A DNA stretch of 38,651 bases from UQRS01 sp964481575 (lineage in GTDB: Bacteria > Bacillota > Clostridia > Oscillospirales > Acutalibacteraceae): assembly GCA_964481575.1 (NCBI GenBank), contig CAYZTR010000020.1, positions 1 to 38,651 on the forward strand, given 5' to 3'. Shown here piece by piece: positions 7,735 through 15,758 of this stretch. The position numbers and the translations under genes were made by a program. The notes below the pieces were generated by a model. It searched no databases. It was given only the letters and a program-made list of their open reading frames with translations, and had not been told where the DNA came from. How positions within the stretch are numbered: position 1 is the stretch's first letter; each line of letters begins with the position of its first letter.

Positions 7735-9135
7735 TTACCCCTCTTGTACCTCCGCAATCTCAGCCTCAGGCTGTTGCTCTACTTCCTTGCCCAGGTAGGC
7801 AGGCATTTGGATGCCGGCCATTTTCAAAGTCTCATTCAGAGGCGGCACCGCTTTCATAATCCCGGAAAGGAAATCCGCTGTAGTGGAGGACTTGCCGTCC
7901 CCGCCCATGGAATCCCAAACAGTGATCTTGTCAATCTGCAGATTCTTGATGGCTTCCACCTGAATCTTCACCAGATCCTCAATCTTATCCACCAGCATCA
8001 GCTGAACGGCAGCAGCAGCATCTCCACCGGCAGCCTCCACCACCTTGGCGAAACCTTCCGCCTGCTTGGAGAGGATCTCCTGCATACCCCGGGCCTGCGC
8101 CTCCATGGTGGCATAGATGGCATCCGCTTCACCCTTGGCCTTGCGGCGCTGCTGCTCGGCTTCTGCCTCGGCAGCCAGAACTTTACATTCCTTATCAATC
8201 TGGGCGGCGGTGACCACATCGGCCTCTTTGGTGGCCAGTTCCCGCTGTGCCCGGGCCTTTTCAGCGGCCAATTCCGCGGCATAGGCTTCTTCCAGGGCTT
8301 TTGCGGCCGAAATCTTCTCGGCAGCGGTGGCGCGGCGCAGGGCCTCCGCCTCCTGCTCCCGGCGGGCCGCATCGGACATGGCGATTTCCGCTTTGGACTT
8401 GTTCTCACCGGCGATGGCGTCGGCATTGGACTCGGCTACGCTGATCCGCTGATCCTTTACGGCTACGGCCTCACCGATGGAGCCGTCCCGGTTCTGCTGG
8501 GCCACCGACCGCTTGGCGTCGTTGATGGCCTTGGCGGCGGCTTCTTTTCCCAGAGCCTCAATATAACCGGACTCGTCGGTAATATCGGTAACGTTCACGT
8601 TAATGAGCCGTAGACCGATCTTCTTCAATTCAGTCTCCACATTATGGGAAACGGCCTCCAGGAACTTATCCCGGTCGGTGTTGATTTCCTCAATGTCCAT
8701 CGTGGCAATGACCAGACGCAGCTGCCCGAAGATGATATCCTTGGCCAGCTCCTGAATCTCGGTCAGCTTCAGCCCCAGCAACCGCTCGGCGGCGTTTTGC
8801 ATGACGCCGGGCTCCACCGAGATACCCACCGTAAACCGGGAAGGTACATCCACCCGGATATTCTGATGGGACAGAGCATTGGTCAGATCCACATTGATGG
8901 ACATGGGTGTCAAATCCAGGTAATCATAAGACTGGATCACCGGCCAGATAAAGGCCGCGCCGCCGTGGATACACTTGGCTGAGCGGGTGGTGCCGTCCCG
9001 GTTGGTCCCCACTTTACCGTAGATAACCAGTACCTTGTCAGACGGACATCTGCGATACCGGGCCAGAACCACCAGAATCATGGAAAACACCAGCACCGCA
9101 ATGACAATCAGGGTAATGATAACGCTAGTTGGCAT
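7735..9135 (-). CDS. Flotillin family (SPFH domain) protein
   Basis: Flotillins are membrane-anchored scaffold proteins of functional membrane microdomains. The 466-residue product has an N-terminal transmembrane helix (VIITLIVIAVLVFSMILVVLA, about residues 5-25), an SPFH/PHB domain up to about residue 200 (KCIHGGAAFIWPVIQSYDYLDLTPMS; LIVINVNVTDI-like end), and a long Ala/Glu-rich coiled coil (about 205-365). The end, KITVWDSMGGDG and a short C-terminal tail, is typical of YuaG/FloT-type proteins. The ATG at 9135 is used since GAGGAGGAAAC is located just upstream; an in-frame TTG 18 bases earlier overlaps that site. The start overlaps the nfeD-like gene by 11 bases, matching the known yuaF-yuaG pairing. 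Confidence 0.95.
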   Translation of the reverse strand: MPTSVIITLIVIAVLVFSMILVVLARYRRCPSDKVLVIYGKVGTNRDGTTRSAKCIHGGAAFIWPVIQSYDYLDLTPMSINVDLTNALSHQNIRVDVPSRFTVGISVEPGVMQNAAERLLGLKLTEIQELAKDIIFGQLRLVIATMDIEEINTDRDKFLEAVSHNVETELKKIGLRLINVNVTDITDESGYIEALGKEAAAKAINDAKRSVAQQNRDGSIGEAVAVKDQRISVAESNADAIAGENKSKAEIAMSDAARREQEAEALRRATAAEKISAAKALEEAYAAELAAEKARAQRELATKEADVVTAAQIDKECKVLAAEAEAEQQRRKAKGEADAIYATMEAQARGMQEILSKQAEGFAKVVEAAGGDAAAAVQLMLVDKIEDLVKIQVEAIKNLQIDKITVWDSMGGDGKSSTTADFLSGIMKAVPPLNETLKMAGIQMPAYLGKEVEQQPEAEIAEVQEG

Positions 9136-9898
9136 AATTTGTTTCCTCCTCAACTGTTTCTTTTGTTTTTATACCAGGCGCCAATGGCTCTGCCAGAGGA
9201 CGCACCACCAGGGTATCCGTCCCCGCCAGGGAAACCACCTGCACCAGTGTACCGGTTGGAATGGGAGCATCACTGTCCGTGACGGCATCCATCTCAACAT
9301 ATCGCTCCTGTAACGTCAAATTCACCTTCCCCGTGCCGGAGCGGGCCGGGGGAATGGACAAATAAACACTGGCGGTTTTAGCAATGGCCAGGGTCGGCTG
9401 TAGATTTCCGCTTTCCTGCAGCCGCAGGAACAGGGCCAGCACCCAGGCCACCAGCAGCAAGGCGAACAGTCCGCCGACAAAGGCAATAAGCCAGGTGCCG
9501 ACCGCCGGCACTCCCAGATCCACCATGGCAATACCCAGCCAGCCGCCTACGGCGAAGAAGGCCACCAGCCCCCGCACCGTCAGGATCCGGACTCCGGACG
9601 CATGGTGGGCACCGTCATGCTGCGGCGGCCCGGCGTTGGGGTCATGCGCGTCGTGGCCATGATCCCAATCATGACCGTGACCGAAATCATGACCGTCATC
9701 CAAATCATGGTCATGGTCGAAACTGTGGCCAAAATCATGATCCTGATCAAAATCACCGTGGTCGGCGGCGTGACCGCCTACACCGAAAAGCAACAGCAGC
9801 GTCTGTAATAACAGCACCGCCGTAGCCGGCAGTGCCGCACAGGCAAATCCCTGCTGCAGTAAAGACAACCCCTCCCACCAGGTTGCAAACCAAGTCAT
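9125..9898 (-). CDS. NfeD-like membrane protein with His/Asp-rich extramembrane loop
   Basis: NfeD-like proteins pair with flotillins and end in an OB-fold domain. This 257-residue protein has an N-terminal membrane helix (about 15-38), then an unusual loop of about 60 residues dominated by His and Asp in HDFGH/DHDHD-type steps, then two membrane helices (about 110-155: VAFFAVGGWLGIAMVDLGV and TWLIAFVGGLFALLLVAWVLALFL). The C-terminal 90 residues, with TLQERYVEMDAVTDSD and GTLVQVVSLAGTDTLVVRPL, fit the NfeD OB-fold. The start has AGGTGAAAGGAAC upstream, overlapping the stop of the DUF1836 gene 7 bases away. The loop could bind divalent metal, which is inference. Translation is coupled to the flotillin downstream. 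Confidence 0.85.
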   Translation of the reverse strand: MTWFATWWEGLSLLQQGFACAALPATAVLLLQTLLLLFGVGGHAADHGDFDQDHDFGHSFDHDHDLDDGHDFGHGHDWDHGHDAHDPNAGPPQHDGAHHASGVRILTVRGLVAFFAVGGWLGIAMVDLGVPAVGTWLIAFVGGLFALLLVAWVLALFLRLQESGNLQPTLAIAKTASVYLSIPPARSGTGKVNLTLQERYVEMDAVTDSDAPIPTGTLVQVVSLAGTDTLVVRPLAEPLAPGIKTKETVEEETNYAN

Positions 9899-9905
9899 GT
9901 TCCTT

Positions 9906-10499
9906 TCACCTCTTCCCGGAAATTACTGCCGCATACAGCAGATCCGTCTGGTTTTTCATTTCCCCTGTCAGATAACCATATACCATCACCTGCAGCACCC
10001 GGGCCAGAACAGCAGCAAAGTCTGCCGCCGGGCCGGTATAATCACTGGACGGGCCGGTATAGTCGGCAATGGCCTGCGCCACCACCCGGTCTACCTGGTC
10101 GGCGGAAATGCCCTGGATCGGATCCAGCATCCGGATCGCACGGCAAAGATAATCGTACAGCCGGCTTTCTTCCACTGTGTCGTCCAGGCGGCTTTCCACC
10201 TGTCCATTCACCAGGGTCAACAGCGCTACAATCTGATCCAGCTGCAGGCTGCCGTGCAGCGCATTCAGAATCAGAATCCGGGCCAGCTGCCGCTTATGAT
10301 ACTTTTTCTGCACCGGGCGGGCCACCCATCCCCGCTTCACCCAGTTCTGCACCGTGGAACCTTCCAGCCCGGTGATGGCGCAAACCTGTGACAGGGACAT
10401 CCCACCGGCGGCCTGAAGCATGGGTTCCAACAAAGCAAAGGCATCCCCTTCCCAACTGGCATATGGTACGGTGGTGCCCGGAAGATTTCGCTGCGGCAC
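9906..10499 (-). CDS. DUF1836 domain protein, probable HTH regulator
   Basis: The 197-residue product matches the DUF1836 family of Firmicutes, which has a MerR-like winged-helix look. Residues about 30-60, MSLSQVCAITGLEGSTVQNWVKRGWV, form a plausible helix-turn-helix, followed by KKYHKRQLARILILNALHGSLQLDQIVALLTLVNG, the conserved family core. The DYTGP motif occurs twice in tandem near residue 155. A GTG start at 10499 is preferred: AGGGAGG is 8 bases upstream, while the in-frame GTG at 10508 lies inside that site. It is first in the operon with nfeD-like and flotillin genes. A palindrome in its own promoter suggests autoregulation. Ligand and targets are unknown. Confidence 0.82.
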   Translation of the reverse strand: MPQRNLPGTTVPYASWEGDAFALLEPMLQAAGGMSLSQVCAITGLEGSTVQNWVKRGWVARPVQKKYHKRQLARILILNALHGSLQLDQIVALLTLVNGQVESRLDDTVEESRLYDYLCRAIRMLDPIQGISADQVDRVVAQAIADYTGPSSDYTGPAADFAAVLARVLQVMVYGYLTGEMKNQTDLLYAAVISGKR

Positions 10500-10530
10500 G
10501 GTTCCCACCTCCCTATCTTGTGTTGTTATG

Positions 10531-10559
10531 ATTATATCACATGGTCACGTGACTGTCAA
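10531..10559 (-). promoter_or_regulatory. Near-consensus promoter of the DUF1836-nfeD-flotillin operon with spacer palindrome
   Basis: Reading the minus strand, TTGACA (10559-10554), a 17-base spacer and TATAAT (10536-10531) match the sigma-A consensus exactly. The spacer contains the perfect palindrome GTCACGTGAC (10544-10553), directly next to the -35 box. A perfect promoter with a palindrome in the spacer is the usual arrangement for tight repression. Confidence 0.88.
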
Positions 10560-10660
10560 TAGATTTTTGCATTTTTTATTCTGCCGAAAAAACATATGGG
10601 AATTTTGTACGTTTCTCGGAAAATTCCATTTTTCTGCCGGTGGGGCCACGGCGCAGCCTG

Positions 10661-10693
10661 CAAAAAACCGGACAGCCTAAGGGCTGTCCGGTT
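10661..10693 (-). terminator. Intrinsic terminator after ktrA
   Basis: On the minus strand AACCGGACAGCC pairs perfectly with GGCTGTCCGGTT around CTTA, followed by a T6 run. It closes the DUF1854-ABC-ktrB-ktrA operon about 90 bases past the ktrA stop. Confidence 0.88.
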
Positions 10694-10780
10694 CAAGATT
10701 CCAGTATTCCATATTCCGCAGCGTGGGAGAAACAAGATAGCGCAGCCGGCATGCCGATGCTGGAGGCTGGTTCCTACACA

Positions 10781-11428
10781 TCAGGTACGGAAACACTTAT
10801 GCACATCCCGATAAGTACCCAGAACCAGCATGGTCTGGTCCGCCAGGAGACAGGTTTCGTGGGTAATATTCATATGCAGAACTCCATTTTTCTTCAGGGC
10901 CAGGATGGTAACATTCTGCCTTTTGCGAATGTCCAGCTGGCCGATGGTTTTCCCCACCCAGTGATCCGGTATGGACACCTCGAAAATAGAGTATTCATCC
11001 CCCAGATCAATGTAGTTAAAAATGTGGTCGGAGCTGTATCGGATGGCCGTCCAATTGGCCAGTTGCTTTTCCGGGAAGACCACCTCGTCGGCTCCGTTTT
11101 TTAGTAAAAATTTTGCGTGAAAATCGGTGGAAGCCCGGGCAACCACCTTCTGTGCCCCTAACTCCCGGAGCAGGCTGGTGGTTTCCAAAGAGCTTTGAAA
11201 ATCATCCCCGATGGTGACCAGGCAGATGTCATAATTGTCCACCCCAAGGCTCCGCAAAAACTCCTCCTTGGTGGAATCTCCAATTTGTGCATTGGTGACG
11301 TAGGGCAAAGCCTCATTGACTCGCTCCTCGTTCTGATCCACCGCCATCACCTCATGGCGCAGCTCATTGAGCTTTACAGCCACTTGGCGGCCGAACCGCC
11401 CCAGGCCAATCAGCAAAATGGATTTCAT
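10781..11428 (-). CDS. ktrA: Potassium uptake regulatory subunit, TrkA/KtrA (RCK)
   Basis: KtrA is the cytosolic RCK ring that gates the KtrB potassium channel in response to ATP, NAD(H) or c-di-AMP. The 215-residue product has an N-terminal Rossmann RCK domain with the dinucleotide motif LLIGLGRFGRQVA (about residues 4-16), an acidic end to strand 2 (MAVDQNEE), then DSTKEEFLRSLGV and CLVTIGDDFQSSL. Its C-terminal RCK_C domain (about 140-215) includes EVSIPDHWVGKTIGQLDIR. The ATG at 11428 has AAAGGAG upstream and yields the normal N-terminus MKSILLIG; reading frame before it lies within the end of ktrB. Size and fold fit the two-domain KtrA rather than the duplicated TrkA of Proteobacteria. 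Confidence 0.93.
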   Translation of the reverse strand: MKSILLIGLGRFGRQVAVKLNELRHEVMAVDQNEERVNEALPYVTNAQIGDSTKEEFLRSLGVDNYDICLVTIGDDFQSSLETTSLLRELGAQKVVARASTDFHAKFLLKNGADEVVFPEKQLANWTAIRYSSDHIFNYIDLGDEYSIFEVSIPDHWVGKTIGQLDIRKRQNVTILALKKNGVLHMNITHETCLLADQTMLVLGTYRDVHKCFRT

Positions 11429-11441
11429 AAACGCAACTCCT

Positions 11442-12794
11442 TTAACCAACAGTGATTTTTTCTTCCGGCAGCTTGGATAAACTGGAACGGCCGTCCAGCA
11501 AAGCGGCAAAGATCAACGTAAGTCCGCCGACCCGCCCCAGGAACATTAACAAAATCAGGATCAGCCGGGAGATAACGCCAAGACCGCCGGTAATACCCAG
11601 ACTCAGGCCCACGGTACCGATGGCGGAAGCCGATTCAAACAGGCAGGTCATGGTAGGCAGGCCCTCCAGCAGGCTGATGGCAACGCCGCCCGTCAAAAAC
11701 AAAGATAAATACAAAAACAAAATGGCGGCAGCGTTCGTGACTGTTCCAACGGAGATGCGCCGGCCAAAGCAGGCGGCAAAAGATCTTCCGCGGAACACCG
11801 ACACTGCCGAAAAAAGCAGCACCGCCAGGGTAGTGGTTTTAAAACCGCCGGCCGTAGAGCCGGGGGAACCACCCACAAGCATCAGCAAAATGGTAACGAC
11901 CTTACCGTTGCCGCTAAGCTGATTCAGATCGGTGGTATTAAAACCGGCGGTGCGGGTAGTAACCGACTGAAAGGCGGCATGAAGCAACTGCTGGCCGCCG
12001 GTGGCATCCGGCTCCCCCCGAAATTCAAAGAAGAAAAAGTACAAAGTGGGCAGTAGAAGCAGCAAAACGGTGGTGCTGAGAATCACTTTGCTCTGCATCC
12101 GGTAGCGTTTCAGGTGAAATTTATGGGTCTTGATATCCTCCCAGGTCAGGAAACCCAGACCGCCGCAAATAATAAGAAGCATAATCACCAGATTCACCGG
12201 CAGATTGTCAGCATACCCGGTCAGAGAGGAAAAGGGACTTTTCACCCCCATCAGATCAAAGCCGGCGTTGCAAAAAGCAGAAACTGAATGAAACAGAGCA
12301 TACCAAATGCCCCGCCAAAAACCAAATTCCCGGCAAAAGCTGGGGGCCAGCAGCACACAACCAACCAGCTCAAACAACAGGGTGACCCGCAGAATAAAAC
12401 CGGTAAGCCGGACAATACCGCCCACCTGGGGCGCTGAGATGGCGTCCTGCATAATGCGGCGCTGCCGCAGCCCAATTTTCTTGCCGGAAAGCAAAGAAAA
12501 GGCAGCGGCCATGGTCACGATACCCAAGCCTCCTACCTGGATCAGCAGGAGCAGCACCGCCTGGCCAAACCCAGACCAGTAGGTGGCAGTATCCTGCACG
12601 GACAAGCCGGTGACACAGGCAGCGGAAGTGGCGGTAAACAGGGCATCCAAAAAGGAGGCACCTCCCGCCGGCCGGCTGGAACAGGGCAGCATCAGCAACA
12701 GCGTACCGGTCAGAATCAGGATGGCGAACCCCAGACTGATCACCTGAAAGGACGACAGGGATTTCACAGGGGAATTAGAACCAGATTTCGTCAT
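11442..12794 (-). CDS. ktrB: Potassium uptake membrane subunit, TrkH/KtrB
   Basis: KtrB is the membrane pore of the Na+-dependent Ktr potassium uptake system. The 450-residue protein has about ten hydrophobic segments and repeated selectivity-filter-like loops: TATSAACVTGLS (about residue 55), FHSVSAFCNAGFDLMG (about 190), VTTRTAGFNTTDL (about 290) and ESASAIGTVGLSLGITG (about 395), each holding the conserved glycine. PGSTAGGFKTTTLAVLLFS is also typical. The start ATG overlaps the stop of the ABC exporter (ATGA, 12791-12794), with AGGAGG inside the exporter's last codons, so translation is coupled. ktrA begins 13 bases downstream. Confidence 0.95.
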   Translation of the reverse strand: MTKSGSNSPVKSLSSFQVISLGFAILILTGTLLLMLPCSSRPAGGASFLDALFTATSAACVTGLSVQDTATYWSGFGQAVLLLLIQVGGLGIVTMAAAFSLLSGKKIGLRQRRIMQDAISAPQVGGIVRLTGFILRVTLLFELVGCVLLAPSFCREFGFWRGIWYALFHSVSAFCNAGFDLMGVKSPFSSLTGYADNLPVNLVIMLLIICGGLGFLTWEDIKTHKFHLKRYRMQSKVILSTTVLLLLLPTLYFFFFEFRGEPDATGGQQLLHAAFQSVTTRTAGFNTTDLNQLSGNGKVVTILLMLVGGSPGSTAGGFKTTTLAVLLFSAVSVFRGRSFAACFGRRISVGTVTNAAAILFLYLSLFLTGGVAISLLEGLPTMTCLFESASAIGTVGLSLGITGGLGVISRLILILLMFLGRVGGLTLIFAALLDGRSSLSKLPEEKITVG

Positions 12795-15040
12795 ACATGG
12801 CCTCCTACTACCGCATGCTGTGACGGGGCAGAAGGGCTGCGGCAGCCGTCCTCCTTATGCCCGGCAGTTTTGGACATGTTCAGCTGAGCCAGTACCAGGC
12901 CGTAGTATATGCCCTTTTGCATCAGCAATTCATTGTGGGTGCCAGACTCGGCAATGTGCTGTTTATCAATGACAAACAGCCGGTCCGCCCCTCGCAGGGT
13001 GGACAGCCGGTGGGCAATGGCAAAGGTAGTACGTCCGGCCGTCAGCCGCTCCAGCGCCTGCTGAATGAGAAATTCGCTCTCGGTATCCAGATTGGAGGTG
13101 GCCTCATCCAGAATCAAGATCCTGGGGTCTCCCAGGATGGCCCGGGCAATGGCGATGCGCTGCCGCTCGCCCCCGGACAGATTATATCCGTGTTCCCCTA
13201 CATAGGTATTATACCCATCCGGGGCTTTCATAATAAAATCATGGGCATTGGCCATTTTCGCCGCCCGCACCACTTCTTCATAGGTGGCGTCCGGCTTGGC
13301 ATACTGAATATTCTGAAACACTGTGCCGGAAAACAGGAAGGTCTCCTGCAGCACCACGCCGATCTGGCTATGGAGAGAAGCCTTAGTAATTTGCTCCATG
13401 TCTACGCCATCAATCCGGATGGTACCGCTGTCCGGCTGATACAGATGCATCACCAGGTTAATCAGGGTGGATTTCCCCGTACCGGAAGCGCCCACCAGCC
13501 CGATCATTTCCCCTTTCTTGACCCGGAAGCTGATATGGGACAACACCGGCTGATAGGATTTGTAGCCGAAGGTCACGTCCTCAAACTCCACGTCTCCCTG
13601 AATCTGATGGGGTTTGGCCTGGTCGCTGTCCACAATGGTGGGGTCCTCATCCAATACATCATAAATTCGATCCATGGAAGTGGTCAGCCGGACGATGCGC
13701 CGGGGCATTTGGGTCAGCCAGCCCAGCGGGCCGTACAGAATTCCTGCGTAAGAAATAAACTGGGTCAGCTGGCCGGTGGTCATGGCGCCGTTCAGAACGC
13801 TGCGTCCGCCAAAATAGGTGATGACATAACTGCCCAGCCCCATAATCAGGGTCAGGCAGGGGAAAAAGACAGCCCAGAAGGTCTCATTGCGCTTCTGCAC
13901 CCGGGCCAGTTCATCTGCCGCCCGGTAAAACCGAGTGGCTTCTTTTTTCTCTTTTCCGAAGGATTTCACCACACGCATACCGGCAATGACATCCTGAAGA
14001 GAGCTGTTGAGCTTGTCAGATTTATGGTTTTGGTTCCGGAACATCCGGTGCATCCGCTTATGGAAAATCCGGTTGGCTGCCAAGGCCAGAGGCAGAAACA
14101 CCACCGACATCAGGGTCAGTTTCCAGTTAAGAATCAACAGATAAATCCCGGCGCCCACCATGGTAAAGACGTAATTCAGCATATTACCAAATACGTCCTC
14201 CATAAAGGTGCGCACCTGGTTCACGTCCCCTGACACCCGGTTCATCAATTCTCCGGGCTTCCGGTCATCCAGAAAGGACAGGGACAGTCTCTGAATTTGT
14301 TCATACAGTCTGGCACGCAGATCCATACCGAGCCTGGCGCCCAGAGAGGTACACCACCAGTTCTTCAGCACTGTCACCAGGATGGAGGCCAAAGCAATCC
14401 CCAGCATAACAAAAACAAACAGCAAAATATCTGCCAGTGTTCCCTGCCTGGTAGACAGGTGGGCATCAATAAATTCCCGCTGAACCTTGGGACCGGCCAG
14501 ATTCAGCAAAGATCCCAACACCATAAAGGCCGAAATGGCCAACAGCTTCAGCAGATAGGGCTTGCAGATTACATAGGTCTTGCGCAGCATAGCCCGTCGG
14601 CCGTGACAGTGGGGGCAGGAGGAGCTAACCAAAATCCGACCGCAGGTAGGGCAAAACCGCTCGGTCTCCCGGCTGATAACCTCAGTAGATTCCCCCCGCA
14701 TCAAGGCTTTTGCCCCTTGGGCAATATAAGAGAAACGGGCCAGATGTTTCATGGAAAAGCGGGCGATAAGCCGCTCCTGCCCATGGACTGTCACCAACAG
14801 CATTCCGCAGCCCACCAGCGGCTCGCAGGTCACTGCCTGAAGCTGCTGCAAACAGAATTGCTGCTGCAGCACTCCGTCGGACAGCACAAACAGCCGGCGG
14901 TCAGTCACTGCCACAAATCCCTGGGCATAAGCGTCTCCGGCCTGATCCAGATCAAAAGGGGAGCAATAACGGATGCGTTCCCCCTCCTCCAGAGAAAGCA
15001 GTGCCCGGTAATTGGCAGGCAGAGATACATTCAATTGCAT
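12791..15040 (-). CDS. ABC exporter (fused TMD-NBD) with N-terminal PH-like domain and zinc ribbon
   Basis: The 749-residue half-transporter is about 170 residues longer than a plain exporter. Residues 1-120 resemble a bacterial PH-like domain (GERIRYCSPFDLDQAGDAY; FVAVTDRRLFVLSDGVL), then a CPTCGR...CPHC ribbon near residues 135-150. The type IV exporter membrane domain spans about 165-480, and the ATPase follows with Walker A GASGTGKST, Q-loop VLQET, signature LSGGERQRIAIARAI, Walker B ILILDEATSNLD and switch AIAHRLST. The ATG at 15040 has AAGGAGG upstream. DUF1854 lies 44 bases upstream, a pairing known from genes annotated as cyanophycin-metabolism-associated in other phyla. No cyanophycin genes are present here, so substrate is unknown. 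Confidence 0.93.
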   Translation of the reverse strand: MQLNVSLPANYRALLSLEEGERIRYCSPFDLDQAGDAYAQGFVAVTDRRLFVLSDGVLQQQFCLQQLQAVTCEPLVGCGMLLVTVHGQERLIARFSMKHLARFSYIAQGAKALMRGESTEVISRETERFCPTCGRILVSSSCPHCHGRRAMLRKTYVICKPYLLKLLAISAFMVLGSLLNLAGPKVQREFIDAHLSTRQGTLADILLFVFVMLGIALASILVTVLKNWWCTSLGARLGMDLRARLYEQIQRLSLSFLDDRKPGELMNRVSGDVNQVRTFMEDVFGNMLNYVFTMVGAGIYLLILNWKLTLMSVVFLPLALAANRIFHKRMHRMFRNQNHKSDKLNSSLQDVIAGMRVVKSFGKEKKEATRFYRAADELARVQKRNETFWAVFFPCLTLIMGLGSYVITYFGGRSVLNGAMTTGQLTQFISYAGILYGPLGWLTQMPRRIVRLTTSMDRIYDVLDEDPTIVDSDQAKPHQIQGDVEFEDVTFGYKSYQPVLSHISFRVKKGEMIGLVGASGTGKSTLINLVMHLYQPDSGTIRIDGVDMEQITKASLHSQIGVVLQETFLFSGTVFQNIQYAKPDATYEEVVRAAKMANAHDFIMKAPDGYNTYVGEHGYNLSGGERQRIAIARAILGDPRILILDEATSNLDTESEFLIQQALERLTAGRTTFAIAHRLSTLRGADRLFVIDKQHIAESGTHNELLMQKGIYYGLVLAQLNMSKTAGHKEDGCRSPSAPSQHAVVGGHV

Positions 15041-15084
15041 GGGGGTCGCCTCCTTAAAAATTCCGTCATCACCGCGGAATATCA

Positions 15085-15684
15085 TTAAATATACAAATCC
15101 AGCTTTTTCAGTTCTCCCGGCGTAAGCCTGCCGGTATCCGGCACCTCGAAGCGGTTGCCGTCCAGATCGGTAAGAATCAGCCGGGTCTCGCTTAAATTGA
15201 TAACCGAACCGCCGCCATTGCGAATGGTAAATTTACAGGGGCCTTTATCGGTGATGACATCAAAATAAGCAAAACCGTATTGCCCCTTAATATCCAGAAT
15301 TTTGGTAATAATAGGAGTGAAATACCGCAGCGCCAACTGGCCCCGCAACAGTTCTGCCGTTTCCGGATCCAGCTCCCGCAGATCGGGGATAATACCGATT
15401 TCCCGGGCCTTTTCTCCCGGTTCCCGGATGGAAATATACCGCTCCGGATCGGAGAAGGGGAAAGCACGGTAAGCCCCAATCCGGGGATACTCCACTCCAT
15501 CGTAAGTCAGGGAAACAAATCCGCCTTCTGTAGCGCGAAAACTGGCGTTTTCCCGGTTTAAAAAGCGAAGCCGGAGCATATCTTCCGTCTCCCTGGCCAG
15601 TGCTTCCAGATCCAGTTCCATCGGCTCCGGCGGATGCCCATGGCCGGGCCCCGGCCCCCCCGGATGCGGTCCCTTTGGCGGCAT
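15085..15684 (-). CDS. DUF1854 family protein
   Basis: The 199-residue product starts with a Pro/Gly/His-rich tail (about residues 1-20), then a DUF1854 domain. Family hallmarks are visible: LRFLNRENASF, YPRIGAYRAFPFSDPERYISIRE, the acidic IIPDLRELDPET, RYFTPIITKILDIKGQYGFAYFDVITDKGPCKF, and the end LTDLDGNRFEVPD. The ATG at 15684 has AAGGA about 7 bases upstream; an earlier in-frame methionine lies closer to the promoter and lacks a site. The gene is first in an operon with an ABC exporter and potassium transport genes. DUF1854 has no established biochemical role; I infer it is an accessory subunit of the exporter because the two genes recur together. Confidence 0.88.
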   Translation of the reverse strand: MPPKGPHPGGPGPGHGHPPEPMELDLEALARETEDMLRLRFLNRENASFRATEGGFVSLTYDGVEYPRIGAYRAFPFSDPERYISIREPGEKAREIGIIPDLRELDPETAELLRGQLALRYFTPIITKILDIKGQYGFAYFDVITDKGPCKFTIRNGGGSVINLSETRLILTDLDGNRFEVPDTGRLTPGELKKLDLYI

Positions 15685-15725
15685 AGAAATTCCTTCTTTC
15701 CTATGTAAATTCAACATATAATTTA

Positions 15726-15754
15726 ATTATAGCATGCTGGGGTATGTTTCGCAA
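15726..15754 (-). promoter_or_regulatory. Promoter of the DUF1854-ABC-ktrB-ktrA operon
   Basis: On the minus strand TTGCGA (15754-15749), a 17-base spacer and TATAAT (15731-15726) form a strong sigma-A promoter 42 bases before the DUF1854 start. It lies in the 74-base gap after the WYL regulator gene. Confidence 0.8.
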
Positions 15755-15758
15755 GGGA

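Noticed and set aside
7744..8613. Long open frame of 289 codons on the plus strand opposite the flotillin gene
   Set aside because: It is the complement of a strongly supported SPFH/coiled-coil gene, has no ribosome site and no recognisable protein features.
12857..14233. A 458-codon plus-strand open frame opposite the ABC exporter
   Set aside because: The minus strand carries complete Walker A, signature, Walker B and switch motifs, so the plus-strand frame is a shadow.
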